A DNA stretch of 64,000 bases from Paenibacillus taichungensis. GTDB taxonomy: Bacteria; Bacillota; Bacilli; Paenibacillales; Paenibacillaceae. The notes beneath the pieces are model-generated. The model saw nothing but the letters and a program-made list of their open reading frames with translations. It ran no database searches and was not told the DNA's origin. Every line of letters begins with the position of its first letter. The stretch's first letter is position 1. Below, one piece after another: positions 35,699-43,299 of the stretch. The translations under genes and the position numbers were made by a program. The stretch covers positions 62,001 through 126,000 of the forward strand of contig NZ_JABMCC010000096.1 of assembly GCF_013359905.1 (NCBI RefSeq), in the 5' to 3' direction.

Positions 35699-36274
35699 CT
35701 ACATATCGTTCCGTTTAACCATTTCTTTGGCTTGCTGCCTGCCCGCCGCAAGAAAGCTGTCGCTTAGTTCAGGATCATTAACAGAGCGTGCAAGAACAAG
35801 CGAGCCGACTAATGTACTAAACAGTGCACGACTTTTGGACACATCCATATCTGCCAGGTCAGAGATAAAAGTGACCATCCGCTCCAGTTCATGAGTGAAT
35901 ACCTGCCGAACCTCTTCGGAAGAGCGGGATATTTCGCCGGAAAGGGCAGGGAATATGCAGCTCATTTCCGTTTTGTCGCGGTGATAGGGACTGAGATAAT
36001 AATCGATGACTGTATTAATTTTGGGATTCTGCTCTTCCTGATCCGCGACTTTTTGAAGAAGTGCGATGGTATCGCTAATGGCATATTCACAGGCTTCGGC
36101 GACCAACTGTTCCTTGTTGTCAAAGTGTGAATAAAACCCTCCATGAGTTAATCCGGCACCCTTCATAATGAACGGTACACTGACATCTTGAATACCGTTG
36201 GTGCGAAAAGCCCGAGCAGCACTTTCAACAATTTTACCTCGTACTTTTATTTTATGGCCTTTGGGATAGGGCAT
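35699..36274 (-). CDS. TetR/AcrR family transcriptional regulator
   Basis: A 191-residue repressor. The N-terminal helix-turn-helix reads IVESAARAFRTNGIQDVSV then IMKGAGLTHGGFYSHFDNKE (about 14-57). The variable C-terminal helical domain would bind the inducer. ATG 36274 is nine bases from GGAG; an ATG six bases earlier is too close to it. It is divergent from the flavoprotein/adaptor/permease operon. Both promoters contain the same 17-bp motif, so it very likely represses itself and that operon. Ligand unknown. Confidence 0.93.
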   Translation of the reverse strand: MPYPKGHKIKVRGKIVESAARAFRTNGIQDVSVPFIMKGAGLTHGGFYSHFDNKEQLVAEACEYAISDTIALLQKVADQEEQNPKINTVIDYYLSPYHRDKTEMSCIFPALSGEISRSSEEVRQVFTHELERMVTFISDLADMDVSKSRALFSTLVGSLVLARSVNDPELSDSFLAAGRQQAKEMVKRNDM

Positions 36275-36314
36275 TATCATTCACTCCATAGCTTCATCAT
36301 TCTGCTTTTTTAAA

Positions 36315-36345
36315 ATATTATAGTCATCATAATAAAGCTTGTCAA
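36315..36345 (-). promoter_or_regulatory. TetR gene promoter with operator-like motif
   Basis: On the minus strand, TTGACA (revcomp of 36340-36345), a 17-base spacer and TATAAT (revcomp of 36317-36322). The spacer and -10 overlap TATGATGACTATAATAT (36315-36331), which recurs in the divergent promoter. Confidence 0.75.
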
Positions 36346-36393
36346 TTTGGCGTTTGGATGTTTGTTGATTTACAAAAGGGCCAAATACGGTTG

Positions 36394-36444
36394 TTGACTG
36401 CCTCAAAATATGATGGTTATAATATATTACGATCATCATATTTT
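36394..36444 (+). promoter_or_regulatory. Promoter and operator of the flavoprotein-adaptor-permease operon
   Basis: TTGACT (36394-36399), an 18-base spacer and TATAAT (36418-36423). TATGATGGTTATAATAT (36409-36425) matches the motif in the divergent TetR promoter at 15 of 17 positions. It also forms an 11-bp inverted repeat, AAAATATGATG (36405-36415) with CATCATATTTT (36434-36444). A repressor bound here would cover the -10 box. Confidence 0.75.
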
Positions 36445-36475
36445 AAATCGGCTTCAAATCGGGAGGTATCAGGAT

Positions 36476-37873
36476 ATGAGTAAGCTTGAATCTGTAGATA
36501 CGTTAGTTATTGGATCAGGTCCGGGAGGATATGTGGCGGCGCTTCGTTCTTCGCAACTGGGAATGAAGACGGCAATCGTCGAACGTCAACAGCTAGGCGG
36601 GGTTTGCACGCATGTGGGTTGTATACCATCCAAAGCATTAATTGCGGAATCACATCGCTATGATTTGTTCAGACAGTTCAATCAAGCTGACGCGGCAGCG
36701 ACATTTAAGATTGCTCAGCATTTTAAGCAGGGGGTTGTGAATAAACAGGCAGGTGGCGTCCACTATTTGTTAAAGACTGCGAATGTGACCATACTCGAAG
36801 GCGAGGCCAGTCTGGTGGATGAGCACACAGCGATGATCCAGCAAACTGGACAGGAGCAAAGCATTTCTTTTAAAAACCTCATACTGGCAACGGGGTCTCG
36901 TCCAATTGAGCTGCCAGCATTTCCAGTTGGAGGTCGTATCTTGTCTTCCACAGAAGCACTGTCTCTGCAGGAGGTTCCGAGTAGTCTGGTTGTGATCGGC
37001 GGAGGGTATATTGGTGTGGAGCTTGGACAGATGTATGCCAAATTCGGAACAAAGGTGACAATTCTGGAGGGAGGAGCACAAGTATTGCCCGGATTCGAGG
37101 CGGAACTTGCTGCCCCTGTAGTCAAACAATTGAAGGCGGATGGCATCCACATCGTAACTGAAGCGATTGCTGAAAAGGTGGAGCAGAAGGGTGATTCCAT
37201 TACACTGCATTATTCCAAAAATCAAGAGCAGCACCAGGTTACAGCGGAATATGTATTGGTCACAATCGGCAGGAAACCCAATACAGACGGCCAGTTAGAA
37301 CTGGAACGCATAGGTTTGCCCGTAACAAACAAGGGACTGGTTGAGACGGATGAACAATGCAGAACGGTTATCCCGCACATTTATGCCATTGGAGATATTA
37401 CAGCTGGTCCGGCACTCGCTCACAAGGCCTCCTATGAAGCCAAAGTAGCAGCAGAGGCCATTGCGGGTCTTACCTCCAAAGTCGATTACAAGGTGATTCC
37501 GCTTGTTGTCTTTTCTGAACCGGAGCTATCCAGTGTTGGAGTAAGTGAGACGGAAGCCAAAGCACAGGCCATTCCGGTGGTTATCGGAAAATTTTCTTTT
37601 GGGATCAACGGAAGAGCATTGGCATTAAGGGAAACCGAAGGATTTGTAAAAATTGTGGCTGACACAACCTCAGGAATTGTTATTGGTGCGCAAATCGTTG
37701 GCGTGGAGGCATCCACACTGATATCGGAGCTTGCGCTTGCAATTGAGATGGGTGCAACCGTAGAAGATCTGGCCATGACGATTCACCCTCATCCCACGTT
37801 GGGAGAAGTGATCATGGAGGCTGCCGAGAACGCGGTCACCAAAATGAAAAAGAAAAAAATTCAGCAAATTTAA
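36476..37873 (+). CDS. Dihydrolipoamide dehydrogenase-like flavoprotein disulfide reductase
   Basis: A 465-residue FAD/NAD(P) oxidoreductase. FAD-binding VIGSGPGGYVAALRSS (about 11-26), redox-active disulfide CTHVGC in GGVCTHVGCIPSKAL (near 42-47), NAD-binding VIGGGYIGVELGQMYA (near 178), second FAD motif YAIGDI (near 304), and the C-terminal dimer motif with catalytic His-Glu pair in HPHPTLGEVIMEA (near 440-452). All elements of E3 are present. ATG 36476 has GGGAGG nine bases upstream. It is not linked to any 2-oxoacid dehydrogenase genes. Instead it leads a TetR-controlled operon with an HlyD-like protein and an ABC-2 permease. Substrate may be a lipoyl protein or another disulfide. Confidence 0.92.
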   Translation: MSKLESVDTLVIGSGPGGYVAALRSSQLGMKTAIVERQQLGGVCTHVGCIPSKALIAESHRYDLFRQFNQADAAATFKIAQHFKQGVVNKQAGGVHYLLKTANVTILEGEASLVDEHTAMIQQTGQEQSISFKNLILATGSRPIELPAFPVGGRILSSTEALSLQEVPSSLVVIGGGYIGVELGQMYAKFGTKVTILEGGAQVLPGFEAELAAPVVKQLKADGIHIVTEAIAEKVEQKGDSITLHYSKNQEQHQVTAEYVLVTIGRKPNTDGQLELERIGLPVTNKGLVETDEQCRTVIPHIYAIGDITAGPALAHKASYEAKVAAEAIAGLTSKVDYKVIPLVVFSEPELSSVGVSETEAKAQAIPVVIGKFSFGINGRALALRETEGFVKIVADTTSGIVIGAQIVGVEASTLISELALAIEMGATVEDLAMTIHPHPTLGEVIMEAAENAVTKMKKKKIQQI

Positions 37874-37909
37874 CCATACACGAGGATTGGGAATGGGAGA
37901 GATAAAAGG

Positions 37910-38542
37910 ATGAAGTTAAAAGCAGGTTTGTATATCGGAATTGCAATGGTGCTCATTGTTGGAGGTTCACTTCTGGCTGTTAAAGGGAAGGATGCTGTAA
38001 GTCAGGCCGAGAGCAGGAAACAAGGCATACTTGAGGCAGAGCAAACGACATTGTTTTATCAGAATAGTCCGGGGGCGATTTTAGAGGCGGGTGCGTCTGC
38101 AGGTGACTCCGTGAAAGAGGGAGAGGTGCTTTTCAAAGTGAAATCAGCTGGGGAAGGAGATGTGGATGTACTTGCACCGTATGATGGTTTGGTCGACCGA
38201 GTTGCTGTAAAGCAGGGAGATCAAGTACAAGTAGGCGTGCCGCTGGCAGTTCTGCAAAAGAATAATTACTATACGGACATTTACATACAGGAGAGTGAAA
38301 TTCAAAAGCTTGAAGTGAATCAAGCCATTGATGTTCATTTTCCGTATTTGGATCAGCCAACACAGGTGAGCGGGGTGGTTACGTCCATCTCATCTGCCCC
38401 ACAATTCGCGAGCTTGCGCATGTCACGGGAAAAGGGGCAAGCCGATCTAAGTATGTTTTTGGTCCGAATATCGATGGATTCGAATGCTGATTTACTTCCT
38501 GGGATGACAGCAGAGGTGAAACTTGATGAAATCACTGATTGA
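37910..38542 (+). CDS. HlyD-like membrane fusion/adaptor protein
   Basis: A 210-residue protein with one N-terminal membrane segment (LYIGIAMVLIVGGSLLAV, about 6-23), outward-facing thereafter. Two biotinyl/lipoyl-like half motifs are seen: GASAGDSVKEGEVLFKV and APYDGLVDRVAVKQGDQVQV. The usual lipoyl-lysine ETDKA-type motif is absent, so it is an adaptor and not a lipoylated acyl carrier. A C-terminal beta-barrel follows. It starts 36 bases after the flavoprotein and overlaps the permease by 17-20 bases. It resembles the adaptor of YbhG/EmrA-type exporters. Confidence 0.85.
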   Translation: MKLKAGLYIGIAMVLIVGGSLLAVKGKDAVSQAESRKQGILEAEQTTLFYQNSPGAILEAGASAGDSVKEGEVLFKVKSAGEGDVDVLAPYDGLVDRVAVKQGDQVQVGVPLAVLQKNNYYTDIYIQESEIQKLEVNQAIDVHFPYLDQPTQVSGVVTSISSAPQFASLRMSREKGQADLSMFLVRISMDSNADLLPGMTAEVKLDEITD

Positions 38543-39698
38543 CGAGTGGAAGTACGTATCGGGAAGTAAGTATGTTCGATTGATTTTTATCGGCCCGCTT
38601 ATTGCAGCCCTATTCTTTGGTTTAATGTTCTCGCAGAATCAAATTAGCAAATCGCCAGTTGTGGTCATTGATGAGGATCATAGCGAATATTCACGGCAGT
38701 TGATCTCCAAAATAAATGCCTCGCAATATATGAGCGTCAAAAGCGTATATGCGAGCCGAATGAGTCCGGAAACATTACTTGTCAACGAGCAGGCAGTAGC
38801 TGTCATTATGCTTCCCAATCAATTGGGATTACGTCAACAACAGGGAAAATCGACGAATATCGGCATCTTGATGGATAACACAATGCCCTCGGGGCTAACC
38901 GGAATCCGGACCGCGATTCAGGAGATCATCCAGACGGAAAATATGACCCTTTCCATGACACGACTGATCCAGAAAGGGATGGATGCAGAAACAGCTAAAG
39001 GAATCGTGTCGCCGATCTCGCTTCAGCAAAGGATGCTATTTAATCCAACCTCCAGTTATGTCGGTTTTATGGTGCTTGGATTTGTGAATATCGTAGTATT
39101 GATGATTACAACAAGTGCAGCAGGCTCGATTGCACCTCGGCTTCGCCGGGAAGGGAAGCTATTTTCAAACGGAAGGTCACCTTTCCAGCTATGGGTTAGG
39201 AGTGTGCCGTACGCTGTGTTGAGCTCCCTATCGCTGCTTCTATCCTATGGATTGTTAAAGCAGGTGGGGGGAATGCGTTTTGAAGCGGAGCCTTATCTTT
39301 TTATCATCCCATTGGTTATTTATGCCTTCGCCTTATCACTTCTGGGTATGTTGATTGGATACACAGCCAAAGACATATCCAAAGTCAGCCTACGAACCAG
39401 TTTTGTATTGTATCCCTCCTTTCTGGCTACGGGAATTCAACTAACGCCGCTGGCGTTTCCAGAACCGTTCCAAATTTTCGCATGGGCACTACCCATGAAC
39501 TGGCTTAACCGCCTGATTCGTGGAATGGTTTTTCGGGACGGAGCGCTTACAGCCTACAGTCAGGAGTTGGGGGCATTGCTAATTATTATTGGCGTTGTGT
39601 CCTTGTTCATGGGGTTACTGTTTCTGCGGGAAACGAGGAAAGCTTCTACCAGCCGGGAACCCCTATTGAATGCAGATATGTTGCCGAGCAGCAGTTAA
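38526..39698 (+). CDS. ABC-2 type transporter permease
   Basis: A 390-residue membrane protein. A first transmembrane helix (VRLIFIGPLIAALFFGLMF) is followed by a large extracytoplasmic domain (about 40-165) and then five helices, including YVGFMVLGFVNIVVLMITT and FIIPLVIYAFALSLLGMLIGY. This is the YhgE/YbhR-like ABC2 layout. ATG 38526 lies inside the end of the adaptor gene. No ATP-binding subunit is encoded in this operon, so the ATPase must come from elsewhere. Probably exports a toxic compound that the TetR protein senses. Confidence 0.88.
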   Translation: MKSLIDEWKYVSGSKYVRLIFIGPLIAALFFGLMFSQNQISKSPVVVIDEDHSEYSRQLISKINASQYMSVKSVYASRMSPETLLVNEQAVAVIMLPNQLGLRQQQGKSTNIGILMDNTMPSGLTGIRTAIQEIIQTENMTLSMTRLIQKGMDAETAKGIVSPISLQQRMLFNPTSSYVGFMVLGFVNIVVLMITTSAAGSIAPRLRREGKLFSNGRSPFQLWVRSVPYAVLSSLSLLLSYGLLKQVGGMRFEAEPYLFIIPLVIYAFALSLLGMLIGYTAKDISKVSLRTSFVLYPSFLATGIQLTPLAFPEPFQIFAWALPMNWLNRLIRGMVFRDGALTAYSQELGALLIIIGVVSLFMGLLFLRETRKASTSREPLLNADMLPSSS

Positions 39699-39727
39699 TT
39701 GAAAAGATAAGCAGTGAATCGAAAAAA

Positions 39728-39766
39728 CAGACGCACGGGAATCATTCCTGATGCGTCTTTCTGTTT
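39728..39766 (+). terminator. Terminator after the permease operon
   Basis: AGACGCA...GGGAAT and ATTCCT...TGCGTCT form a stem with a small bulge, followed by TTCTGTTT. Confidence 0.7.
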
Positions 39767-39870
39767 AGTTACCGCAGATGACTTATAAAGATAAAGGTCC
39801 TTCTAGCGAAGGTTTTTTATATCGTTTATACTTGTAAGGCCAATTTACTTGAGGAGTTGTCTAACGAATC

Positions 39871-41043
39871 ATGAATAAAAAAGAAGTCGCGCATATACGC
39901 AAACAGTTTAAGATGGATCATGATTTACTGAATATTTACGATATTCTCAACGTGTATATTACGAAAGAAACGAACGAGATTTATCATTGGGAGCGCCATC
40001 CGTTTGAGCTGGTGGATAGAGAGAAACAGGAACTGTACATGGGCAATTTCAAAAAATTGCTGACAGGTGAGCTGGATCAGAAATTGTTTGAGCTGAAGTT
40101 CCAGGAGCAAGCGGAGGAGCCGGCTCAGGTGATGCTTCACCAAGCACTGGTAACAGGAGATCCGGAGGAATGGCAGGACCTGATGCTCCTGTTAGTAGAA
40201 AGAATGTTGGTGGATGCCAAGTATGAACGGGATATGGTGATCACGTTTGTTCGTGGACAGTATTACTTGCCAACCAAGGCTCGGAACGATGAAGCGGAAG
40301 AGAGCGAGAAAAATGAAGTGTTCGCACATCCATTCATTCTGTGCAGTGTGAATTCCACGGAGAAGCAGCGGAAAACGCTCTTGTTTGATTACGTGGAGAG
40401 AGAATTTAAGTACAATGTCATTGTAGATCCGGTTGTCAAATTAAGCACCCCGGAGCAGGGTTTCCTGTACCCGAGCGTAACGGACAACTACTCCGATGTG
40501 AATCGTGTTCTATATTGCACAGGGAAATCCAATTTCCCGGATCCGCATTTTGTTGAAAATGTTTTGAATGGAGAAAGGTCTGTGACAGCGCTGGAAGAAC
40601 GAGCGATCTTCGAAGATATCGTGAAGGAAGTGGCCGGTGAACAACTGGACTCAGCCACAATCGCACATGTGTATGAAGAAATCAACCGGGTCATCGAAAT
40701 TAACGAAGAGTCACATGAGGAAGAACCTCCGAAGTTGGATTATAAAGATCTGGAACGTGTACTGACGGCAAGCGGTGTAGAGGACCTGACGTCGGAGAAG
40801 GTGGAACGTGCATTTGAAACCATCGTCGACAACAAGAATTATGAAATGAAAGCGACCAGTGTTATGCCGAAGTTTACGTCCAAGTCCATTAAAATTGAAA
40901 CTAAAGTTGCTACGATTTCAGTTAGCCCACAAGACTTGAGATATGTGAAACAAGTGAATTTTCAAGGCAGACGGTGTATCATGATTGAAGTGGACGAAGA
41001 TGTCGTGATTGAAGGGTTCACGCTTACAACAGAGGTACTGTAG
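39871..41043 (+). CDS. DUF4317 family protein
   Basis: A 390-residue cytoplasmic protein that begins MNKKEVAHIRKQFKMDHDLL and continues IYDILNVYITKETNEI, the recognisable start of the DUF4317 family of Firmicutes. Acidic overall, no signal peptide, membrane helices or catalytic motif. The ribosome binding site GAGGAG lies about 14 bases upstream, which is long, but no better start exists. Single gene flanked by terminators. Function unknown for the family. Confidence 0.88.
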   Translation: MNKKEVAHIRKQFKMDHDLLNIYDILNVYITKETNEIYHWERHPFELVDREKQELYMGNFKKLLTGELDQKLFELKFQEQAEEPAQVMLHQALVTGDPEEWQDLMLLLVERMLVDAKYERDMVITFVRGQYYLPTKARNDEAEESEKNEVFAHPFILCSVNSTEKQRKTLLFDYVEREFKYNVIVDPVVKLSTPEQGFLYPSVTDNYSDVNRVLYCTGKSNFPDPHFVENVLNGERSVTALEERAIFEDIVKEVAGEQLDSATIAHVYEEINRVIEINEESHEEEPPKLDYKDLERVLTASGVEDLTSEKVERAFETIVDNKNYEMKATSVMPKFTSKSIKIETKVATISVSPQDLRYVKQVNFQGRRCIMIEVDEDVVIEGFTLTTEVL

Positions 41044-41076
41044 TTAGCATAGTAATTAAACTAAACATTTCAGTTC

Positions 41077-41114
41077 AAAGAAGACGCTCGAGACTCGCTC
41101 CCGAAGCGTCTTTA
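41077..41114 (+). terminator. Terminator after the DUF4317 gene
   Basis: GAAGACGCTCGAG and CCGAAGCGTCTTT pair as an imperfect stem followed by TTTAATTT. Confidence 0.6.
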
Positions 41115-41149
41115 ATTTGCCTATAAACTCTATCGCAGATATCCCTTCC

Positions 41150-42094
41150 CTACACCCACCCCGTAAACTCCAAAATGGAGGCTTTCGCAGATTGCACTTC
41201 GGACTGTGCGCCTTTGCGCCATTCTTTCGGCGATTTCCCCATAAGTTTGGAGAAGCAGCGATTGAAGCTGGAAATGGACTGAAAACCGACTTGTTCAGAG
41301 ATCGAAAGAATGGAAGCGTCTGTGCTTTTTAATTGTTTGCAGGCTTCTTCAATCCGGGTGCTGTTCAGGAAATCCAGAGGCGCGGTTCCCATAATGTCAT
41401 GAAATTTTCTTCGAAAATGAGTGGTGCTTAGGTGGCACAGATCAGCGAGAAAATCGATGGTAATGGGCGACATATAGTTTTTGGTGATATACTCCAGAAC
41501 CGGAGAAATAACAAGGTCACCTTTTAGATTATGCTGCGTTTCTTGGTCTGCCAAGGGTTCATTCCGGGAATGGATTCGCAGGAGTTCGATATAAAGGGAT
41601 AATAATAAGCCGTAGGCACTTTCCTGATAAAAAGGATTTTTCTGCTTTAATTCCTCTACCACAGATGTCGCAAGGGTATAAATCCTCGGATGTTCCTCCC
41701 TGTTTAAAATGCAGTTCAATCCCTTAATGGCCCTCAAATTGGGTTCAAAGTTACTGTAGGCACTGCTCTTAAACGATTGTTGAAAGAGGTCCTCAGGCGA
41801 GAAAAAGAGATAAGACCATAGGCTGGCTTCATTGGGTGAACTATACGTTGTATGAGGAAGATATCTGGGGATAAAGGTCACGTCACCGGCTTTAAAAGGT
41901 ACCGATTCTCCTTTGATCTCCATAATGCCGCTATCCGAATGACAAATACCAATCTCCAAATGGTTATGGAAATGAAGATGCTCACTTTTGATATCGGATA
42001 TTTTCCAACGTTCACCGCTTAACAGCAGAATAGGAAAGTGGATTGGCAAGCTATAGTGGCGGTATTCAATAATAGGCTGCTTTTTTCTGGGCAC
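41150..42094 (-). CDS. AraC family transcriptional regulator
   Basis: A 314-residue regulator. The N-terminal cupin sensor has HLHFHNHLEIGICHSDSG and IPRYLPHTTY. The C-terminal AraC double helix-turn-helix has ITIDFLADLCHLSTTHFRRK and the ISEQVGFQSISSFNRCFSK signature (about 215-300). The GTG start 42094 has GGGAG nine bases upstream. It is divergent from the GH105-GH112 operon, which it most likely activates in response to a pectin-derived sugar. Confidence 0.93.
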   Translation of the reverse strand: MPRKKQPIIEYRHYSLPIHFPILLLSGERWKISDIKSEHLHFHNHLEIGICHSDSGIMEIKGESVPFKAGDVTFIPRYLPHTTYSSPNEASLWSYLFFSPEDLFQQSFKSSAYSNFEPNLRAIKGLNCILNREEHPRIYTLATSVVEELKQKNPFYQESAYGLLLSLYIELLRIHSRNEPLADQETQHNLKGDLVISPVLEYITKNYMSPITIDFLADLCHLSTTHFRRKFHDIMGTAPLDFLNSTRIEEACKQLKSTDASILSISEQVGFQSISSFNRCFSKLMGKSPKEWRKGAQSEVQSAKASILEFTGWV

Positions 42095-42188
42095 ATTCGA
42101 TAACTCCCATTCATAAATGATTGAAATTGCGCAGTTTTGTTGCGAATATGCTTAGATTGACCCTATTTTACTGCGTACAATGGAATAA

Positions 42189-42202
42189 GTAAAGCGTTTT
42201 CA
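42189..42202 (+). promoter_or_regulatory. cre-like CcpA site upstream of the GH105-GH112 operon
   Basis: GTAAAGCGTTTTCA matches the cre consensus at 12 of 14 positions, with the central CG and the 3' half intact. It lies between the divergent AraC gene and the operon, about 65 bases before the GH105 start. Confidence 0.5.
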
Positions 42203-42266
42203 AACCAAGGACGGACAGCTCTCAAGCGCATTTGGGGGCATGTGCGCCACGAGAGGGGAATCACCG

Positions 42267-43286
42267 ATGCTTCAAGTGAAATATGACAGGGAAGAAATTT
42301 TAAACGTTATTGATAACGTTACGAAAAAAACACTGGCAATGGATTTGACGTGGGATTGGCCTTGCGGTGTGGCGTATTATGGTGTTTCCAGAGCTTATCA
42401 AACGACCGGCAACCAAGAGTACTTGGACAGGCTTGTCCAATGGGCGGATGAATACATCGAGCTGGGGTTGCCGGACTGGACCGTAAATACATGTGCGATG
42501 GGCCATATGCTGATTACTTTATATGAAGAAACAGGGAACCAAAAATATTGGGATATTGTGATGAGCAAGGTGGATTATCTACAAAATCATGCGCTCAGAT
42601 TCGGAGATAACGTGCTGCAGCATACCGTATCCGTTTCCAATGATTTTCCCGAGCAGGCATGGGCGGATACCTTATTTATGGCGGCATTTTTCCTGCTCCG
42701 TGTAGGAAGCAAATTAAAGGATCAGGATATGATCCAGGATGCCCTTAATCAATATTACTGGCATATCAAATACTTGCAAGATCCGAGCAGCGGTTTCTGG
42801 TATCACGGCTACAATAACGTTAACAAGGACCACATGTCCGGATTGTATTGGGGAAGAGCGAACGCTTGGGGTGCTTACACCATGTCGCAAGTAAAACCAC
42901 AGTTGAAGGACTGGTATCTATATCCACAGTGCATGGACGTGGAGTGCTCGCTCCGGGATCAACTGGCAGCTCTGAAACTCGTGCAGACAGAGAATGGCTT
43001 GTGGCGGACAGTTCTGGATGACGAGCAGTCGTATGAAGAGGTGTCGGCTTCCGCTGGTATTGCAGCAGCCATGCTCAATAACGGTAATCCGTTACATACC
43101 AAATACGTGCAAAAAGCATTGGAAAGCATCCTGAACAACATTAGTGAAGATGGACGTGTGCTTGGTGTATCGGGTGGTACAGCAGTGATGAAAGATCGGG
43201 AAGGATATCGCAATATTCCAAAAGACTGGATTCAGGGCTGGGGTCAGGGCCTGGCACTCGCTTTCCTGTCTGACATGTTGAAATAG
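42267..43286 (+). CDS. GH88/GH105 unsaturated rhamnogalacturonyl hydrolase
   Basis: A 339-residue (alpha/alpha)6-barrel enzyme that hydrolyses the unsaturated uronic acid end of pectin-lyase products. Family features are LTWDWPCGVAYYGV (near 22), NTCAMGHML (near 76, with a conserved polar pocket), EQAWADTLFMAAFFL (near 130, the catalytic-Asp helix), WYHGYNN (near 179) and SGLYWGRANAWGAY (near 192). No signal peptide, so it acts on imported oligosaccharide. ATG 42267 has GAGGGG about nine bases upstream. It is followed after 13 bases by the GH112 gene. Confidence 0.9.
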   Translation: MLQVKYDREEILNVIDNVTKKTLAMDLTWDWPCGVAYYGVSRAYQTTGNQEYLDRLVQWADEYIELGLPDWTVNTCAMGHMLITLYEETGNQKYWDIVMSKVDYLQNHALRFGDNVLQHTVSVSNDFPEQAWADTLFMAAFFLLRVGSKLKDQDMIQDALNQYYWHIKYLQDPSSGFWYHGYNNVNKDHMSGLYWGRANAWGAYTMSQVKPQLKDWYLYPQCMDVECSLRDQLAALKLVQTENGLWRTVLDDEQSYEEVSASAGIAAAMLNNGNPLHTKYVQKALESILNNISEDGRVLGVSGGTAVMKDREGYRNIPKDWIQGWGQGLALAFLSDMLK

Positions 43287-43299
43287 GGAGGGAACCAAG

